Assembly (NCBI GenBank): GCA_964493785.1 | Contig: CAZBPM010000021.1 | Span: 1-64,000 of the forward strand | Length of the DNA: 64,000 nt | Direction of reading: 5' to 3' | Source of the DNA: Hyphomicrobium_A sp964493785 | Lineage (GTDB): Bacteria; Pseudomonadota; Alphaproteobacteria; Rhizobiales; Hyphomicrobiaceae | Shown: in pieces, positions 25,216 through 34,261 of the stretch | Position numbering within the stretch: the first letter of the stretch is position 1 | Layout: every line of letters begins with the position of its first letter | Program-made: the position numbers and the translations under genes | The notes under the pieces: model-generated | Seen by the model: only the letters and a program-made list of their open reading frames with translations | What the model was told of the DNA's origin: nothing | Databases searched by the model: none

Positions 25216-25316
25216 TCGGCACGAAAGCAGGAGGCGAACATCTCGATCGTGTTGATAGGAACTCATGGCCGTTGTCGCTTGCAACATCGGGTCGGTACTC
25301 TGGTTACGCTAGCTGA

Positions 25317-26222
25317 ATGAGCAGTATCGTTCTCTTCGGGAGCAATGGGCAACTCGGTTGGGAGCTTCAGCGCTCACTCTCGGTACTTGCGCCGATCATT
25401 CCTTGCGTGCGGCGGGATGCAGACTTTGAACGGCCTGCCGAGCTTCGGACACTAATACGGCGACACCGACCCGCTTTTATCGTCAATGCCGCGGCATTCA
25501 CCAACGTCGACAAGGCTGAAGACGACCGTGCGACGGCGATGCAGGTCAACCATGCGGCGGTCGAGGTGCTGGCAGAAGAAGCCCAACGCGTCGGCGCGTG
25601 CCTGGTCCATTATTCGTCTGACTATGTGTTTGATGGCGGGAAGAACTCGGCGTACGTCGAAACGGACGCAACTGGCCCTCTCAATGTCTATGGGCAGAGC
25701 AAGGCGGCAAGCGAGCAGGTGGTGCGCAGCATTTGCGAGTGCCATTTAATCATCCGCTGCAGCTGGCTATATTCGGCTCACGGTACAAACTTTCCGCTGA
25801 GGTTGCTCCATCAGGCCAAGCAGACGAGTGAGCTGAAGGTTGTGGCTGACAGCGTCGGCGCGCCGACAAGCACTTTCATGATGGCCGATCTGTCGGCGAT
25901 TATGCTACGCCAAATGCTAGATGAGGGCAGAAGGAAATCGCTGTCGGGCCTCTACCATATCAGCGCCGCGGGTGCTGCGAGCTGGTTCGACTTTGCGAAG
26001 TTTCTAATTGCCCAAGCCGAGCACTACGGGGTTCATCTGAAGGCCACTGCGGATTGTGTGTTGCCAACAAGCCGTGAGGCGTACGGAAGCCTAGCCGCTC
26101 GGCCTGAGAATTCCCGGCTGGATTGCAGCCTCGCACGCGAAAAGTTTAGTTTGTACTTGCCCGATTGGACCGTGGGTGCGCATCACTTCGTCGAGGCGCT
26201 CGTTCGGTCAAAACTGTTGTGA
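25317..26222 (+). CDS. rfbD: dTDP-4-dehydrorhamnose reductase
   Basis: 301 residues. This NAD(P)H-dependent reductase makes dTDP-L-rhamnose. The Rossmann motif is IVLFGSNGQLGWEL; catalytic YGQSKAASE (Tyr-x3-Lys) and HYSSDYVFDG are present. The C-terminus has the RP-NSRLD segment typical of RfbD. It is the only rfbD in the window and looks intact. The DegT aminotransferase gene starts 35 nt downstream. Confidence 0.95.
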   Translation: MSSIVLFGSNGQLGWELQRSLSVLAPIIPCVRRDADFERPAELRTLIRRHRPAFIVNAAAFTNVDKAEDDRATAMQVNHAAVEVLAEEAQRVGACLVHYSSDYVFDGGKNSAYVETDATGPLNVYGQSKAASEQVVRSICECHLIIRCSWLYSAHGTNFPLRLLHQAKQTSELKVVADSVGAPTSTFMMADLSAIMLRQMLDEGRRKSLSGLYHISAAGAASWFDFAKFLIAQAEHYGVHLKATADCVLPTSREAYGSLAARPENSRLDCSLAREKFSLYLPDWTVGAHHFVEALVRSKLL

Positions 26223-26257
26223 CGGCGTTTATCCATGGAAATTGGTAGGGAGAAAAA

Positions 26258-27385
26258 ATGGCCACCCAACTCTTCGTTCCCAGCTTTCGAATCGAGGAAT
26301 GCCTTGCCGAGATTCGCGAGTGTTTGGAGAAGGGTTGGACTGGACTTGGCTTCAAGACTGTCGCCATTGAGGCGGCCTGGAGCCAGTACGCGCAGGTTCC
26401 ACATTCGCACTTTCTCAATTCGAATACGTCTGGCCTGCATCTGGCACTAGAGGTCTTGAAGCGCAAGTTTCGTTGGCAGGATGGCGACGAGGTTATCTCC
26501 ACGCCTCTCACCTTCGTTTCGACGAACCACGCTATCCTGCACGCACGCCTCAAGCCCGTGTTCGCCGACATTGATGAGTATCTCTGCATTGATCCTGTAA
26601 GCCTCGAGGCTCGAATTACCCCGAGGACGCGGGCCGTGATGTTCGTCGGGATTGGCGGGAATACGGGACAGTACGAGCGGGTTCTTGAGATATGCCGCGC
26701 GCGCGGGATCAAGGTCATCCTGGATGCGGCACACATGGCCGGTACCCGAGTGCGCCGCCGCCATGTGGGGAGTGAGGCCGACGTCGCTGTGTTCAGCTTC
26801 CAGGCGGTCAAGAATCTGCCAACAGCGGATTCCGGCATGGTCTGTTTCAGCGACCAGGAAGATGATGAGGTCGCGCGCAGGTTAACTTGGCTCGGCATCA
26901 ACAAAGATACATTTGCTCGAACGGCCGATCGGGGAGCGTACAAGTGGATGTATGACGTCGATGAGGTTGGATACAAGTATCATGGTAACTCGATCATGGC
27001 GGCAATCGCACTCGTCCAACTCAAGTATCTCGATGAAGACAACGCTTATCGACGGCAGATCGCATCTTGGTATCGCGAGCACTTCGAGGGCGCAAACAAG
27101 GTGAAGGTCGTGCCGACTGTGGAGGGTTGCGAGTCTGCCCAGCACCTCATCCAGTTGCGGGTGGCCAATCGCGATGAACTTATGGCGGCCCTGAACGAGA
27201 ACGAGGTGTTCCCCGGTGTCCACTACCGGACCAATACGGAATACAAAATGTACGCGGATGCCAAAGGCACGTGCCCGAGCGCCGATACAGCTAGCGGAGA
27301 GATCATATCGTTACCTCTGCATATGCGGCTCGAACGGGTGGATGTGGACAGGGTGGCGGAACTCGTGCTGCGTCACGCCGCGTGA
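26258..27385 (+). CDS. DegT/DnrJ/EryC1/StrS-family aminotransferase
   Basis: 375 residues with TGLHLAL near the N-terminus, DAAHMAGTRV (pyridoxal ring Asp) and the Schiff-base lysine in FSFQAVKNLPTADSGM. The family transfers an amino group to keto-sugar nucleotides to give amino sugars for polysaccharides. It follows rfbD closely in the same unit, so a dTDP-keto-sugar derived from the rfbA-rfbB intermediate is a plausible substrate; this is inference. The GNAT protein at 21450 could acetylate the product. The expected length is normal. Confidence 0.88.
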   Translation: MATQLFVPSFRIEECLAEIRECLEKGWTGLGFKTVAIEAAWSQYAQVPHSHFLNSNTSGLHLALEVLKRKFRWQDGDEVISTPLTFVSTNHAILHARLKPVFADIDEYLCIDPVSLEARITPRTRAVMFVGIGGNTGQYERVLEICRARGIKVILDAAHMAGTRVRRRHVGSEADVAVFSFQAVKNLPTADSGMVCFSDQEDDEVARRLTWLGINKDTFARTADRGAYKWMYDVDEVGYKYHGNSIMAAIALVQLKYLDEDNAYRRQIASWYREHFEGANKVKVVPTVEGCESAQHLIQLRVANRDELMAALNENEVFPGVHYRTNTEYKMYADAKGTCPSADTASGEIISLPLHMRLERVDVDRVAELVLRHAA

Positions 27386-27636
27386 ATGCGGCGCTGTCGT
27401 GAACGCGTCATTCGATGTCAGAAGCCGTCCTCGATGATCTCGCGGAACATTGAGAAGCCGCTCCAGCATATTTGGGTACTTTGCGTAGGATGTGCCGCAC
27501 CTCGTCCCACTGAAACACACCGACCACATCGCGATTATTTGCCTTCATTCGTGTCCTGGAATGCTTCCGCGATGGATTGCCTCGATGCGTGTCTTCTAGC
27601 CAGGCTCTCGCTTGATCACTAGCGGCTCGGCGCCAC
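27386..27636. other. Intergenic 251 nt between convergent genes, nothing recognised
   Basis: Lies between the ends of the aminotransferase gene and the GT2 gene. Short open frames are present on both strands but none resembles a family. It may contain decayed sequence, as elsewhere in the locus. Confidence 0.35.
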
Positions 27637-28689
27637 TCATGCCGTCAGCGACCCGACGGGCTCAGCGTAGTTCTGAAGGTCGGGGCGTTCTCTGTGCAAT
27701 GTTGTGATGGGTCGGTGACGCAGCGCAGGAAGATTCCACGCCAGCAACGCCGAAACGTCCCTCAGCGCCAGCATCCGGCGCCTCTGGATTTCTCGACGCG
27801 CCGCTAGCGCACGACGGCATTGGAACAAGCCCGCGACGATGCCTCGTAGCGCCGGGCCGCCATATCCCGATCCGCGGTGCCGCCACAAGATCCCGGCCGA
27901 AACCGTGAGATTGACCAGCAGCGACAGCGGCAGCAGCCAGCCTGGCATATTCCGAATGATGAGCCAGATACGATTGCGAAACGAGTGATACAGCGTAAAC
28001 GCGCTGTGCTTGCCGGATATCGCAGACCCGACGTGCTGCACCACGGCTGCACGAACCTGGACGCATCGCGCGCCTTTCAGCTGCATGCGAAATGCGAGGT
28101 CGACGTCTTCGCAGTAGCAGAAGAACTCCTCGGCAAAGCCGCCCGCTTCGATGAAAACATCGCGCCGGTAGAGCGCCGCCGCCGCACACGGACCGAACAC
28201 TTCGACGTCGGCGTCGGGCAGCGCGGCAACCGTGCTCCCCGATCCGCCACGCCACGCTATGCCGGATATGGACAGCACGTCGCCAAATCCATCGACAAGC
28301 TGCGGATCTCCAGCGTCGACGAGAGTGGCGCCGAAGAATGATGCGTAGCTGTGCTTCAACGTTGCGACTCTCAGCGCAGAAAGACACCCCGGCTCGGCAA
28401 CCGTGTCCGGATTTATCGTGAGCAGCCACGTACCACGAGCAAGAGCACAAGCTGCGTTGTTGGCGGCGGCAAAGCCTATGTTGGCCGCGTTCGTCACAAC
28501 CCTGAACCGGTCGTCCGGCAACTTGAGGGTCTGTATCGAGGCGTCCGTTGAACCGTTATCAAAAATGATGGCTTCGAAATCGCCCATCGTCTGGGCGGCA
28601 AGGGCGTCCACGCACGATTGCAGCAGATGACCGGCGTTGAAATTCACGACAACGATGCTTGCCCATGGCGTTTTTCCACAGCAAGTCAT
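27637..28689 (-). CDS. GT2-family glycosyltransferase, rhamnosyltransferase-like
   Basis: 350 residues. GT-A fold: ASIVVVNFNAGHLLQSC, then DNGSTDAS, NIGFAAANNAACALA and the DxD-like NPDT. The acceptor end FFCYCEDVDLAFRMQLKGAR is typical of WbbL-like rhamnosyltransferases. The C-terminal ~90 residues include one hydrophobic helix (WLLPLSLLVNLTVSAGILW) followed by a basic tail, suggesting membrane association. The presence of dTDP-rhamnose genes on both sides makes rhamnosyl transfer likely but not proven. Confidence 0.85.
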   Translation of the reverse strand: MTCCGKTPWASIVVVNFNAGHLLQSCVDALAAQTMGDFEAIIFDNGSTDASIQTLKLPDDRFRVVTNAANIGFAAANNAACALARGTWLLTINPDTVAEPGCLSALRVATLKHSYASFFGATLVDAGDPQLVDGFGDVLSISGIAWRGGSGSTVAALPDADVEVFGPCAAAALYRRDVFIEAGGFAEEFFCYCEDVDLAFRMQLKGARCVQVRAAVVQHVGSAISGKHSAFTLYHSFRNRIWLIIRNMPGWLLPLSLLVNLTVSAGILWRHRGSGYGGPALRGIVAGLFQCRRALAARREIQRRRMLALRDVSALLAWNLPALRHRPITTLHRERPDLQNYAEPVGSLTA

Positions 28690-28797
28690 GCATCACCGGA
28701 TGATTGGGCATGCACCGGCTCTAATGTCCGGCGGTAGAATGCGCCGGTTGACGACGTCGGGAACACTCCCTGCAGTTGGGCGAAGATCTTGACCACA

Positions 28798-29595
28798 ATG
28801 CCTCTTGGTGGAAGCCGATCGACTGGCATGAATTTGGTTCTCTGCATCGCCATCTCGCTGGGCTTGGCCTTCGGCTACACGCTCGGTTTGACGTACCCGC
28901 TGTCGTTCCACCCCGACTTCACTCCAGTCCACCAGAGCGTGCGTTTTGACGGTCGCGACGTTCCCGCGCTGATGGACAAGGGCTGGGGCAAGCAGACGGC
29001 TAACGGCATACCGATGATCTCGAAGCGGGCGTCTGTGCTCCTGGGCGCAGAGGCGGCAAAAGGCGACGTCGAGTTGATTGTCGAGGGCAATGTGCCCGCA
29101 CAGACCTCGGGTCGCATGCTCGTCGTGAACGTCAACGATCAAATCGTAGGCCGCTGGATGCTGATCTCGAGCGGCGACACCGTCAAGCGCGCCTTCAGGA
29201 TACCCAGGGATATCTTCAACCGGACACCTGAGCTGCGTGTCGACTTCGAATCAGCCGGCGGAAAACGGGTGAACTGGAATCTCGTCGCGATCGAGGTGCA
29301 GGACATGCATCGTCGCCCCGACGCAGTGGGCCATGTAGACGTCTGCAGCGCCGACAAGATCACCGGATGGGCAACGATTGGCCCGATACCCTCGGTTGTT
29401 GTCGTTCGCGTCGACGGGGTCGAGACCGCTGGATCTCTTGTCAATGTCGACCGCAGCGATCTGGTCGACCACGGGTACCCGCGCGATGCCGGCTACGAAC
29501 TCGTCCTCGACAAAAAGCCGGCCCCGGGAAGCACCATCGATGTCAGTTTTCCAGATGGGCGCCCGCTCATTGGCTCGCCCTGCCGCATCATCTAG
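28798..29595 (+). CDS. Membrane-anchored exported protein, unknown
   Basis: About 265 residues from ATG 28798; ATG 28828 (MNLVLCIAISLGLAFGYTLG) is an equally possible start. One N-terminal hydrophobic helix acts as signal anchor. The exported part is beta-rich: DVELIVEGNVPAQTSGRMLVVNVNDQ looks like a jelly-roll segment, and a second half (VGHVDVCSADKITGWA) resembles small beta repeats seen in surface-glycan proteins. I do not recognise a named family. It lies between glycosyltransferase and rhamnose genes and probably has a role in polysaccharide assembly. Confidence 0.6.
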   Translation: MPLGGSRSTGMNLVLCIAISLGLAFGYTLGLTYPLSFHPDFTPVHQSVRFDGRDVPALMDKGWGKQTANGIPMISKRASVLLGAEAAKGDVELIVEGNVPAQTSGRMLVVNVNDQIVGRWMLISSGDTVKRAFRIPRDIFNRTPELRVDFESAGGKRVNWNLVAIEVQDMHRRPDAVGHVDVCSADKITGWATIGPIPSVVVVRVDGVETAGSLVNVDRSDLVDHGYPRDAGYELVLDKKPAPGSTIDVSFPDGRPLIGSPCRII

Positions 29596-30025
29596 TTGCG
29601 CGGGGATGTGTCTTCCCGGTCTTCGGAAGGTCCCGGTTCGTTATCTGCAATCACCCGCTTGAGGTAGGCGCCGTAGTCACTCTTGGCGTATTTAGTGTCG
29701 ACGAGGTCGGCCAGTTGCCCGGGCGAAATGAACCCTTGGCGGAACGATACCTCCTCCGGGCAGCAACTCTTCAAACCCTGTCGTTTTTCCAGCGCAGCCA
29801 CGTAGCTCGAGGCGTCGAGAAGGCTCTCAGGCACGCCTGTGTCGAACCACGCGAATCCGCGACCGAGCGGGACCACGTCCAGCATCGTATCCCCGCCAGC
29901 AGCAGCGTCGATAGAGGATAGTAGATCATCGGCTTGTCGTAGACGGGCAGGATCTGCTTCGAAAGGCAAAGCGTCATCGGATAGAGCCTTGAGCCGTTGC
30001 CTCCGGCAATGATGATGCCTTTCAT
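29592..30025 (-). pseudogene. rfbA: rfbA copy with internal out-of-frame deletion
   Basis: It starts normally (MKGIIIAGGNGSRLYPMT to STLLLAGIR, 47 residues), then jumps directly to the C-terminal part LGRGFAWFDTGVPESLLDAS in another reading frame. Compared with the intact copy at 23179, roughly 165 codons are missing, including the VLGDN active-site region. The 434-nt length is not a multiple of three. The start lies 9 nt from the stop of intact rfbB, so rfbB-rfbA order is kept. Confidence 0.9.
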
Positions 30026-30033
30026 CCATGATC

Positions 30034-31149
30034 CTAATCCAGTACGGGCTGCGGGAGAGCGCTCGCCGAGCTTTCGGGCGATGTCTGCACCGCGGCTTTC
30101 CGCAAGCCTAGCCTTGTGCCGTCGTAGCGTTTGTCCCGAAGTGGCTCCCACCACTGCCCGTTGGCCAGAAACCAGCGAACGGTTTTCTCGAGGCCGCTCT
30201 CGAACGTCTCCTCGGCCCGCCAGCCGAGCTCGCTCTCGATCTTGCCGGGATCGATTGCGTAGCGAAAATCGTGACCCGGCCGATCAATCACATGCCGGAT
30301 CGCCGCACGATGCATGACGCCGTCGCCGCGCGGTGAAAACCCGTCGAGAAGTTGGCATATGGCCTCGACGACCGAGATATTGGAACGCTCGCTGCGAGCC
30401 CCAACGTTATAGCTCTCGCCGGGACGCCCCCGCTCGAGAATGGCTAGCAGTGCCCGTGCATGATCGTCGACATAGAGCCAGTCGCGGATATTGCTGCCAA
30501 CTCCATAAACCGGCAGCTCGCGACCGAGAATGGCGTTGGTGATAATGAGCGGCACCAGCTTTTCAGGGAAATGATAGGGTCCATAATTATTCGAGCAGTT
30601 CGAGACGATCACCGGCAAGCCGTATGTGCGATGCCACGCCGACGCCAGGTGATCCGCGGCCGCCTTGCTCGCCGAGTAGGGCGAGCTCGGGTCGTACGGG
30701 GTGCTCTCCGTAAAAGCGCCATCAGCGCCGAGGGAACCATAAACTTCATCCGTCGACACATGCACGATGCGGAAGTGGTCCTTCTCGGACGATTTCAGAG
30801 TCTCCCAGTATTTGCGGGCTTCCTCCAGGACAGTGTAAGTCCCGACAATATTGGTGCTGATGAAGTTGGCCGGTCCGGTGATCGAGCGATCGACGTGCGA
30901 CTCTGCCGCAAGGTGCAGGATGGCATCGGGCCGCTGGCTCGTAAGAATGGCCGAGAACCGTACGGAATCGCAGATGTCGACTTGATGGAATTGATAGCGC
31001 GGGTCGGTGGCGATTGCGCTCAACGACGCAAGGTTCGCAGCGTAGGTCAGTTTGTCGACATTGATGACGCTGGCGGTCGTTTTGTCGATGAGGTGGCGGC
31101 ACACCGCTGACCCGATAAAACCAGCCCCGCCCGTTACGAGTACTTTCAT
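30034..31149 (-). CDS. rfbB: dTDP-glucose 4,6-dehydratase
   Basis: 371 residues. An extended SDR enzyme making dTDP-4-keto-6-deoxyglucose. Rossmann motif VTGGAGFIGSAV, HLAAESHVDRS, VSTDEVYGSLG with the Thr-Asp-Glu catalytic triad, and YSASKAAADHLA (Tyr-x3-Lys) are all present, as is the NNYGPYHFPEKLVPLI segment. Length is slightly above the usual ~350 because of a C-terminal extension. It is the only intact rfbB in the window; the rfbA that follows is broken, so it must work with rfbA at 23179. Confidence 0.96.
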   Translation of the reverse strand: MKVLVTGGAGFIGSAVCRHLIDKTTASVINVDKLTYAANLASLSAIATDPRYQFHQVDICDSVRFSAILTSQRPDAILHLAAESHVDRSITGPANFISTNIVGTYTVLEEARKYWETLKSSEKDHFRIVHVSTDEVYGSLGADGAFTESTPYDPSSPYSASKAAADHLASAWHRTYGLPVIVSNCSNNYGPYHFPEKLVPLIITNAILGRELPVYGVGSNIRDWLYVDDHARALLAILERGRPGESYNVGARSERSNISVVEAICQLLDGFSPRGDGVMHRAAIRHVIDRPGHDFRYAIDPGKIESELGWRAEETFESGLEKTVRWFLANGQWWEPLRDKRYDGTRLGLRKAAVQTSPESSASALPQPVLD

Positions 31150-31326
31150 CCGGCTATGGCATCCCCCGACAGGCGTTAGCGCATTTTAATCTCGCTCGCT
31201 TTGGCACCGGTCCTTATAGAAGATCCGACACGGTGAATAGAGCGCAAAGTTTGCACAACGCGTGTGACTGCGATCGCGCGTCCAAAGCAGCGAAACTCAT
31301 CCTCGTCGGCGAGTTGAAGCGTTAAA

Positions 31327-32358
31327 TTAGACCTTCCTGAATAACACCGCCCCGAGCAGCGCGATATTACCCGCCAAATGCTGGCGGCGAATTCCTGAGG
31401 CCATGAAGGCCGCCACGCGCTTGCCCAATTTCGGCGCCCGCATATCGCCGAACGCGGACAACAGCTCCGCTGCTTCCCGCGTCAGCAGGTGACTGCAGCA
31501 TTCTAGGGCTTGAAGGTTCATGTCGTTCCAGCGGGCGAACCTGCCATCCACAACCATTCGAACGCGATGCAATTGGGCATGAACGCCTCTATTGCAGCCG
31601 ATGCTGTTCTCGCCGTGCTGGCGGTAGTCGAGCTGCGGCTCGCGATCGTAGCTGAACCGGCCGCCGCAACCTGTCGCCAGGAGATATGCCCACCAGTCGT
31701 GGGAGACGGCGTCGACGACCCCGGCCTCCTCGAGAAGCCGTTTCATGGGTCTGTTGAACAGCATCGTATTGGCGCCGGCAATGCTCTGAACCAGGGCATT
31801 GGCGAAAGCGGGGGGAGAACGGAACAGCGGCGAGTGTCCTGAAGCTTTCCCATTTTTGGAGACGATCCGCGTCCGGCCGCCGTACACCGCTGGCACGCAA
31901 TCAGGTTGCGATCCAATCCAGGAAACGGCGCGGGCGAGCTTGTTGGCGCCCCAGATGTCGTCCTGATCGCAGAACGCAAATAGATCCCCGTCCAGCGTCG
32001 GATCGATCGCCAGAGTGAGAAAATTCACAGTCGGGCCGCGCTGCGGGCCGGTGCGGATCTCGACCTCCTGCGCCACTCGGGCGGCAAACCGATTGACGAT
32101 AGTGAGAGTATCGTCGCTCGATCCATCGTCGGAAACGATGAGGCGCCAGTTCTTGTGCGTTTGATGCTCGAGGGAGGCAAGTTGTGCCGCCAGGAAGCGC
32201 GCGCCGTTGAACGTGCACAGCAGGATCGTGACCAGAGGCTCCCCCTCTGGCGTCGGCAGCGGTGCGCCTCCCGCGACCAACGTCGGGCCGCATTTTACCT
32301 CGCTGCCACCCTGCAGACGGCTCACGTGTTCCTCTGAGGTGCCGCGGGATTCCAACAT
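31327..32358 (-). CDS. GT2-family glycosyltransferase
   Basis: 343 residues from ATG 32358, 2 nt after the ligase stop. GT-A motifs: VTILLCTFNGARFLAAQL, VSDDGSSDDT, and FAFCDQDDIW near residue 128. The DQDD and the later HDWWAYLLATG motif are seen in enzymes of the WcaA/rhamnosyltransferase type that transfer 6-deoxyhexoses. It probably adds one sugar during O-antigen synthesis. The longer frame to 32421 would overlap the ligase gene and was not used. Confidence 0.85.
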   Translation of the reverse strand: MLESRGTSEEHVSRLQGGSEVKCGPTLVAGGAPLPTPEGEPLVTILLCTFNGARFLAAQLASLEHQTHKNWRLIVSDDGSSDDTLTIVNRFAARVAQEVEIRTGPQRGPTVNFLTLAIDPTLDGDLFAFCDQDDIWGANKLARAVSWIGSQPDCVPAVYGGRTRIVSKNGKASGHSPLFRSPPAFANALVQSIAGANTMLFNRPMKRLLEEAGVVDAVSHDWWAYLLATGCGGRFSYDREPQLDYRQHGENSIGCNRGVHAQLHRVRMVVDGRFARWNDMNLQALECCSHLLTREAAELLSAFGDMRAPKLGKRVAAFMASGIRRQHLAGNIALLGAVLFRKV

Positions 32359-32360
32359 GC

Positions 32361-33650
32361 CTATAGCTCTTGCTCCCGCTGAGTGAGGGCAACCATTGCG
32401 AATACAAATCCGAACAGGCACATGAGCCAGATCTGCCAGATGTTGTAGCTGGACGTGATGGCCGTGGCTGCAGCAGCAAATAGCGCGAATACGGCAGGCT
32501 GCTGTGTTGACGGAATTCTTCCGATTTCGCGCAGTAGAACCAGTCCAAGCACGGCAAACAACGCCGCGCCGACGGCGCCCAACTCGTACCAGACCTGCAG
32601 ATAGACGTTATGCGGGTGCGCAATGTTGAACCCAACGTCATCAATCCAGGCGTCCGGGGCTCCGCCCATTGCCGGCGTGAGGTAATATGTCATTCCGGCG
32701 CCCGTGCCGAACCAGGGCGAGGCCGAAACCAGATCTGCTATGCGGCCCCAGATGACGATCCGCAGCTGCGCCGAGAGCTGCAGCCATTCCGAGTTCTGCA
32801 TGTCCAGAGCGCGCAACAGATGTGCGATCGGCACGATCAGGAGTGTCGCCGCCAGCCAAGCCGCTGCAAGACAAGCCCGCAGCCCCGTGCGCCAAACAGC
32901 GGCGAAAAGGTAGGCAAGGAAGCCTGCGTTCAAGGCCAGGATATTCGTCTGTCCCGTGCTGAACAGAACCGCAAACGTGCTCAGCCCGACGAGAGCACAG
33001 CCCATCGCGACCTGCTGAGTGCGCGTCCGCAGCGTCGTCAGTGCAAGCAGGCCCGGCCAGAGCAGCAGCGGTATTGGGAATGCATTGCGCTTGAGATCAT
33101 CGGTATGGACCGCGATCAGATGCCCATCCCGCCAGGTGAAATAGCGCGCCGGCTCAAGCATCCCCGGTTCGAGCTGCAGCAGATTGTAGACCCAGATCTT
33201 GATCGCCTGGTCCGAGGCGGCTTCGGCAGCCGAGTAGCCCACGCCGACCAGAAGCCCGACCCACAAGCCTTCCCGCATATGCAGCTTGTTTTGATATTGC
33301 TCGGTGCGGCAGAGTTGAGCCAGCGTCAAGCTGCCGACCGCGATCAGCATCCCCAGCCCGGAGATCAAAAGTGCCTGTTGCGGGAACGGAGCCCACAGAC
33401 TGCTGATGGCGGCGTAGCCCAGTAACGCGATCAGCCCCACCGCTGCGTTCGACAAGGGGGGGCGCGTTCGCCAAGCCTCACCGCTGTAGACCGCCGCTAC
33501 GATGGCAGCGACCAGCAAGACGGGTAGAAAAATCTGTATGGTCTTGGCGCTGACCAGACATGCCGGCACCGCGACGACAATGATGGTTCCCAGGATTATG
33601 CCGCGAGCGCGCGACGTAAGTGATGTGGTAGCGGAGAGGCTTGAAAACAC
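32361..33650 (-). CDS. O-antigen ligase-like membrane protein (WaaL/Wzy_C)
   Basis: 429 residues with 10-12 hydrophobic helices. The large periplasmic loop carries RIVIWGRIADLVSASPWFGTGAGM and the catalytic-type HPHNVYLQVWYELGAVG motif that defines the O-antigen ligase/polymerase family. It would join finished O-polysaccharide to lipid A-core, or polymerise repeat units. With an ABC exporter in the same locus, a ligase role is more likely than a Wzy polymerase. It is co-transcribed with the GT2 gene downstream. Confidence 0.85.
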   Translation of the reverse strand: MFSSLSATTSLTSRARGIILGTIIVVAVPACLVSAKTIQIFLPVLLVAAIVAAVYSGEAWRTRPPLSNAAVGLIALLGYAAISSLWAPFPQQALLISGLGMLIAVGSLTLAQLCRTEQYQNKLHMREGLWVGLLVGVGYSAAEAASDQAIKIWVYNLLQLEPGMLEPARYFTWRDGHLIAVHTDDLKRNAFPIPLLLWPGLLALTTLRTRTQQVAMGCALVGLSTFAVLFSTGQTNILALNAGFLAYLFAAVWRTGLRACLAAAWLAATLLIVPIAHLLRALDMQNSEWLQLSAQLRIVIWGRIADLVSASPWFGTGAGMTYYLTPAMGGAPDAWIDDVGFNIAHPHNVYLQVWYELGAVGAALFAVLGLVLLREIGRIPSTQQPAVFALFAAAATAITSSYNIWQIWLMCLFGFVFAMVALTQREQEL

Positions 33651-33761
33651 ATGTCCCTCTCGTGCTCTCCCGTCCAGCGGATGGACTTGGATTGGCGCAA
33701 TTCAACATTAAAAAAACGAAAGCCAGAGACCACAAAACCGCCTCCTTGCTAGGACTCTCGC

Positions 33762-34202
33762 ATGAAGATTCTGCCGACCGCTCTTGCCCAGGTCAAGCTC
33801 GTTATCCCCAACCTATTTCGCGATGAGCGAGGGTGTTTCTGCGAGGCGTACAGCGAACATGCGTTCGCGGAGTTCATCCAGCGCGACGTGCGCTTCGTGC
33901 AGGACAACCACACGCGCTCGGAGATGGCTGGTGTCGTGCGAGGTCTTCATTTTCAGATCGAGCCGCGAGCACAAGTTAAGCTCGCACGCGTTGTCGCGGG
34001 GGCGATCCTCGATATAGCTGTCGATATCCGCATAGGCTCGCCCACGTTCGGGCGGCACATGAGCGCGCGCCTCACCGCCGACAACCGCGTCCAGGCTTGG
34101 ATTCCGCCCGGTCGCGAGAAGCCCAGGGCAGCTCGCAATTCGCTTCGCGAAACCGCCCGATCGGCGGGCGTATCCCTTACCTCCCTCGCGCGTCCCGGAT
34201 AG
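33762..34202 (+). pseudogene. rfbC: Truncated rfbC copy
   Basis: Residues 1 to about 116 align in motif order with RfbC (DERGCFCEAYS, FVQDNHTRS, GVVRGLHFQ, ARVVAGAILDIAVDIR, AWIPPG). The sequence then leaves the family abruptly, where FAHGF is expected, and ends after ~30 unrelated residues. The region needed for the C-terminal half of the fold (the YKVT and WDDP motifs) is missing. It should be inactive; the intact gene is at 24628. Confidence 0.85.
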
Positions 34203-34261
34203 GCGTTGCAAAGTGCGTGGCTCGACTGCTTGCCCCGCACGGCGAAGCCGACAATCCGGCG

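Noticed and set aside
28693..29142. 149-residue minus-strand frame
   Set aside because: Antisense to the membrane-anchored protein at 28798 and without domain features.
33762..34202. Functional RfbC
   Set aside because: Family similarity stops after AWIPPG; the C-terminal half of the fold is missing.
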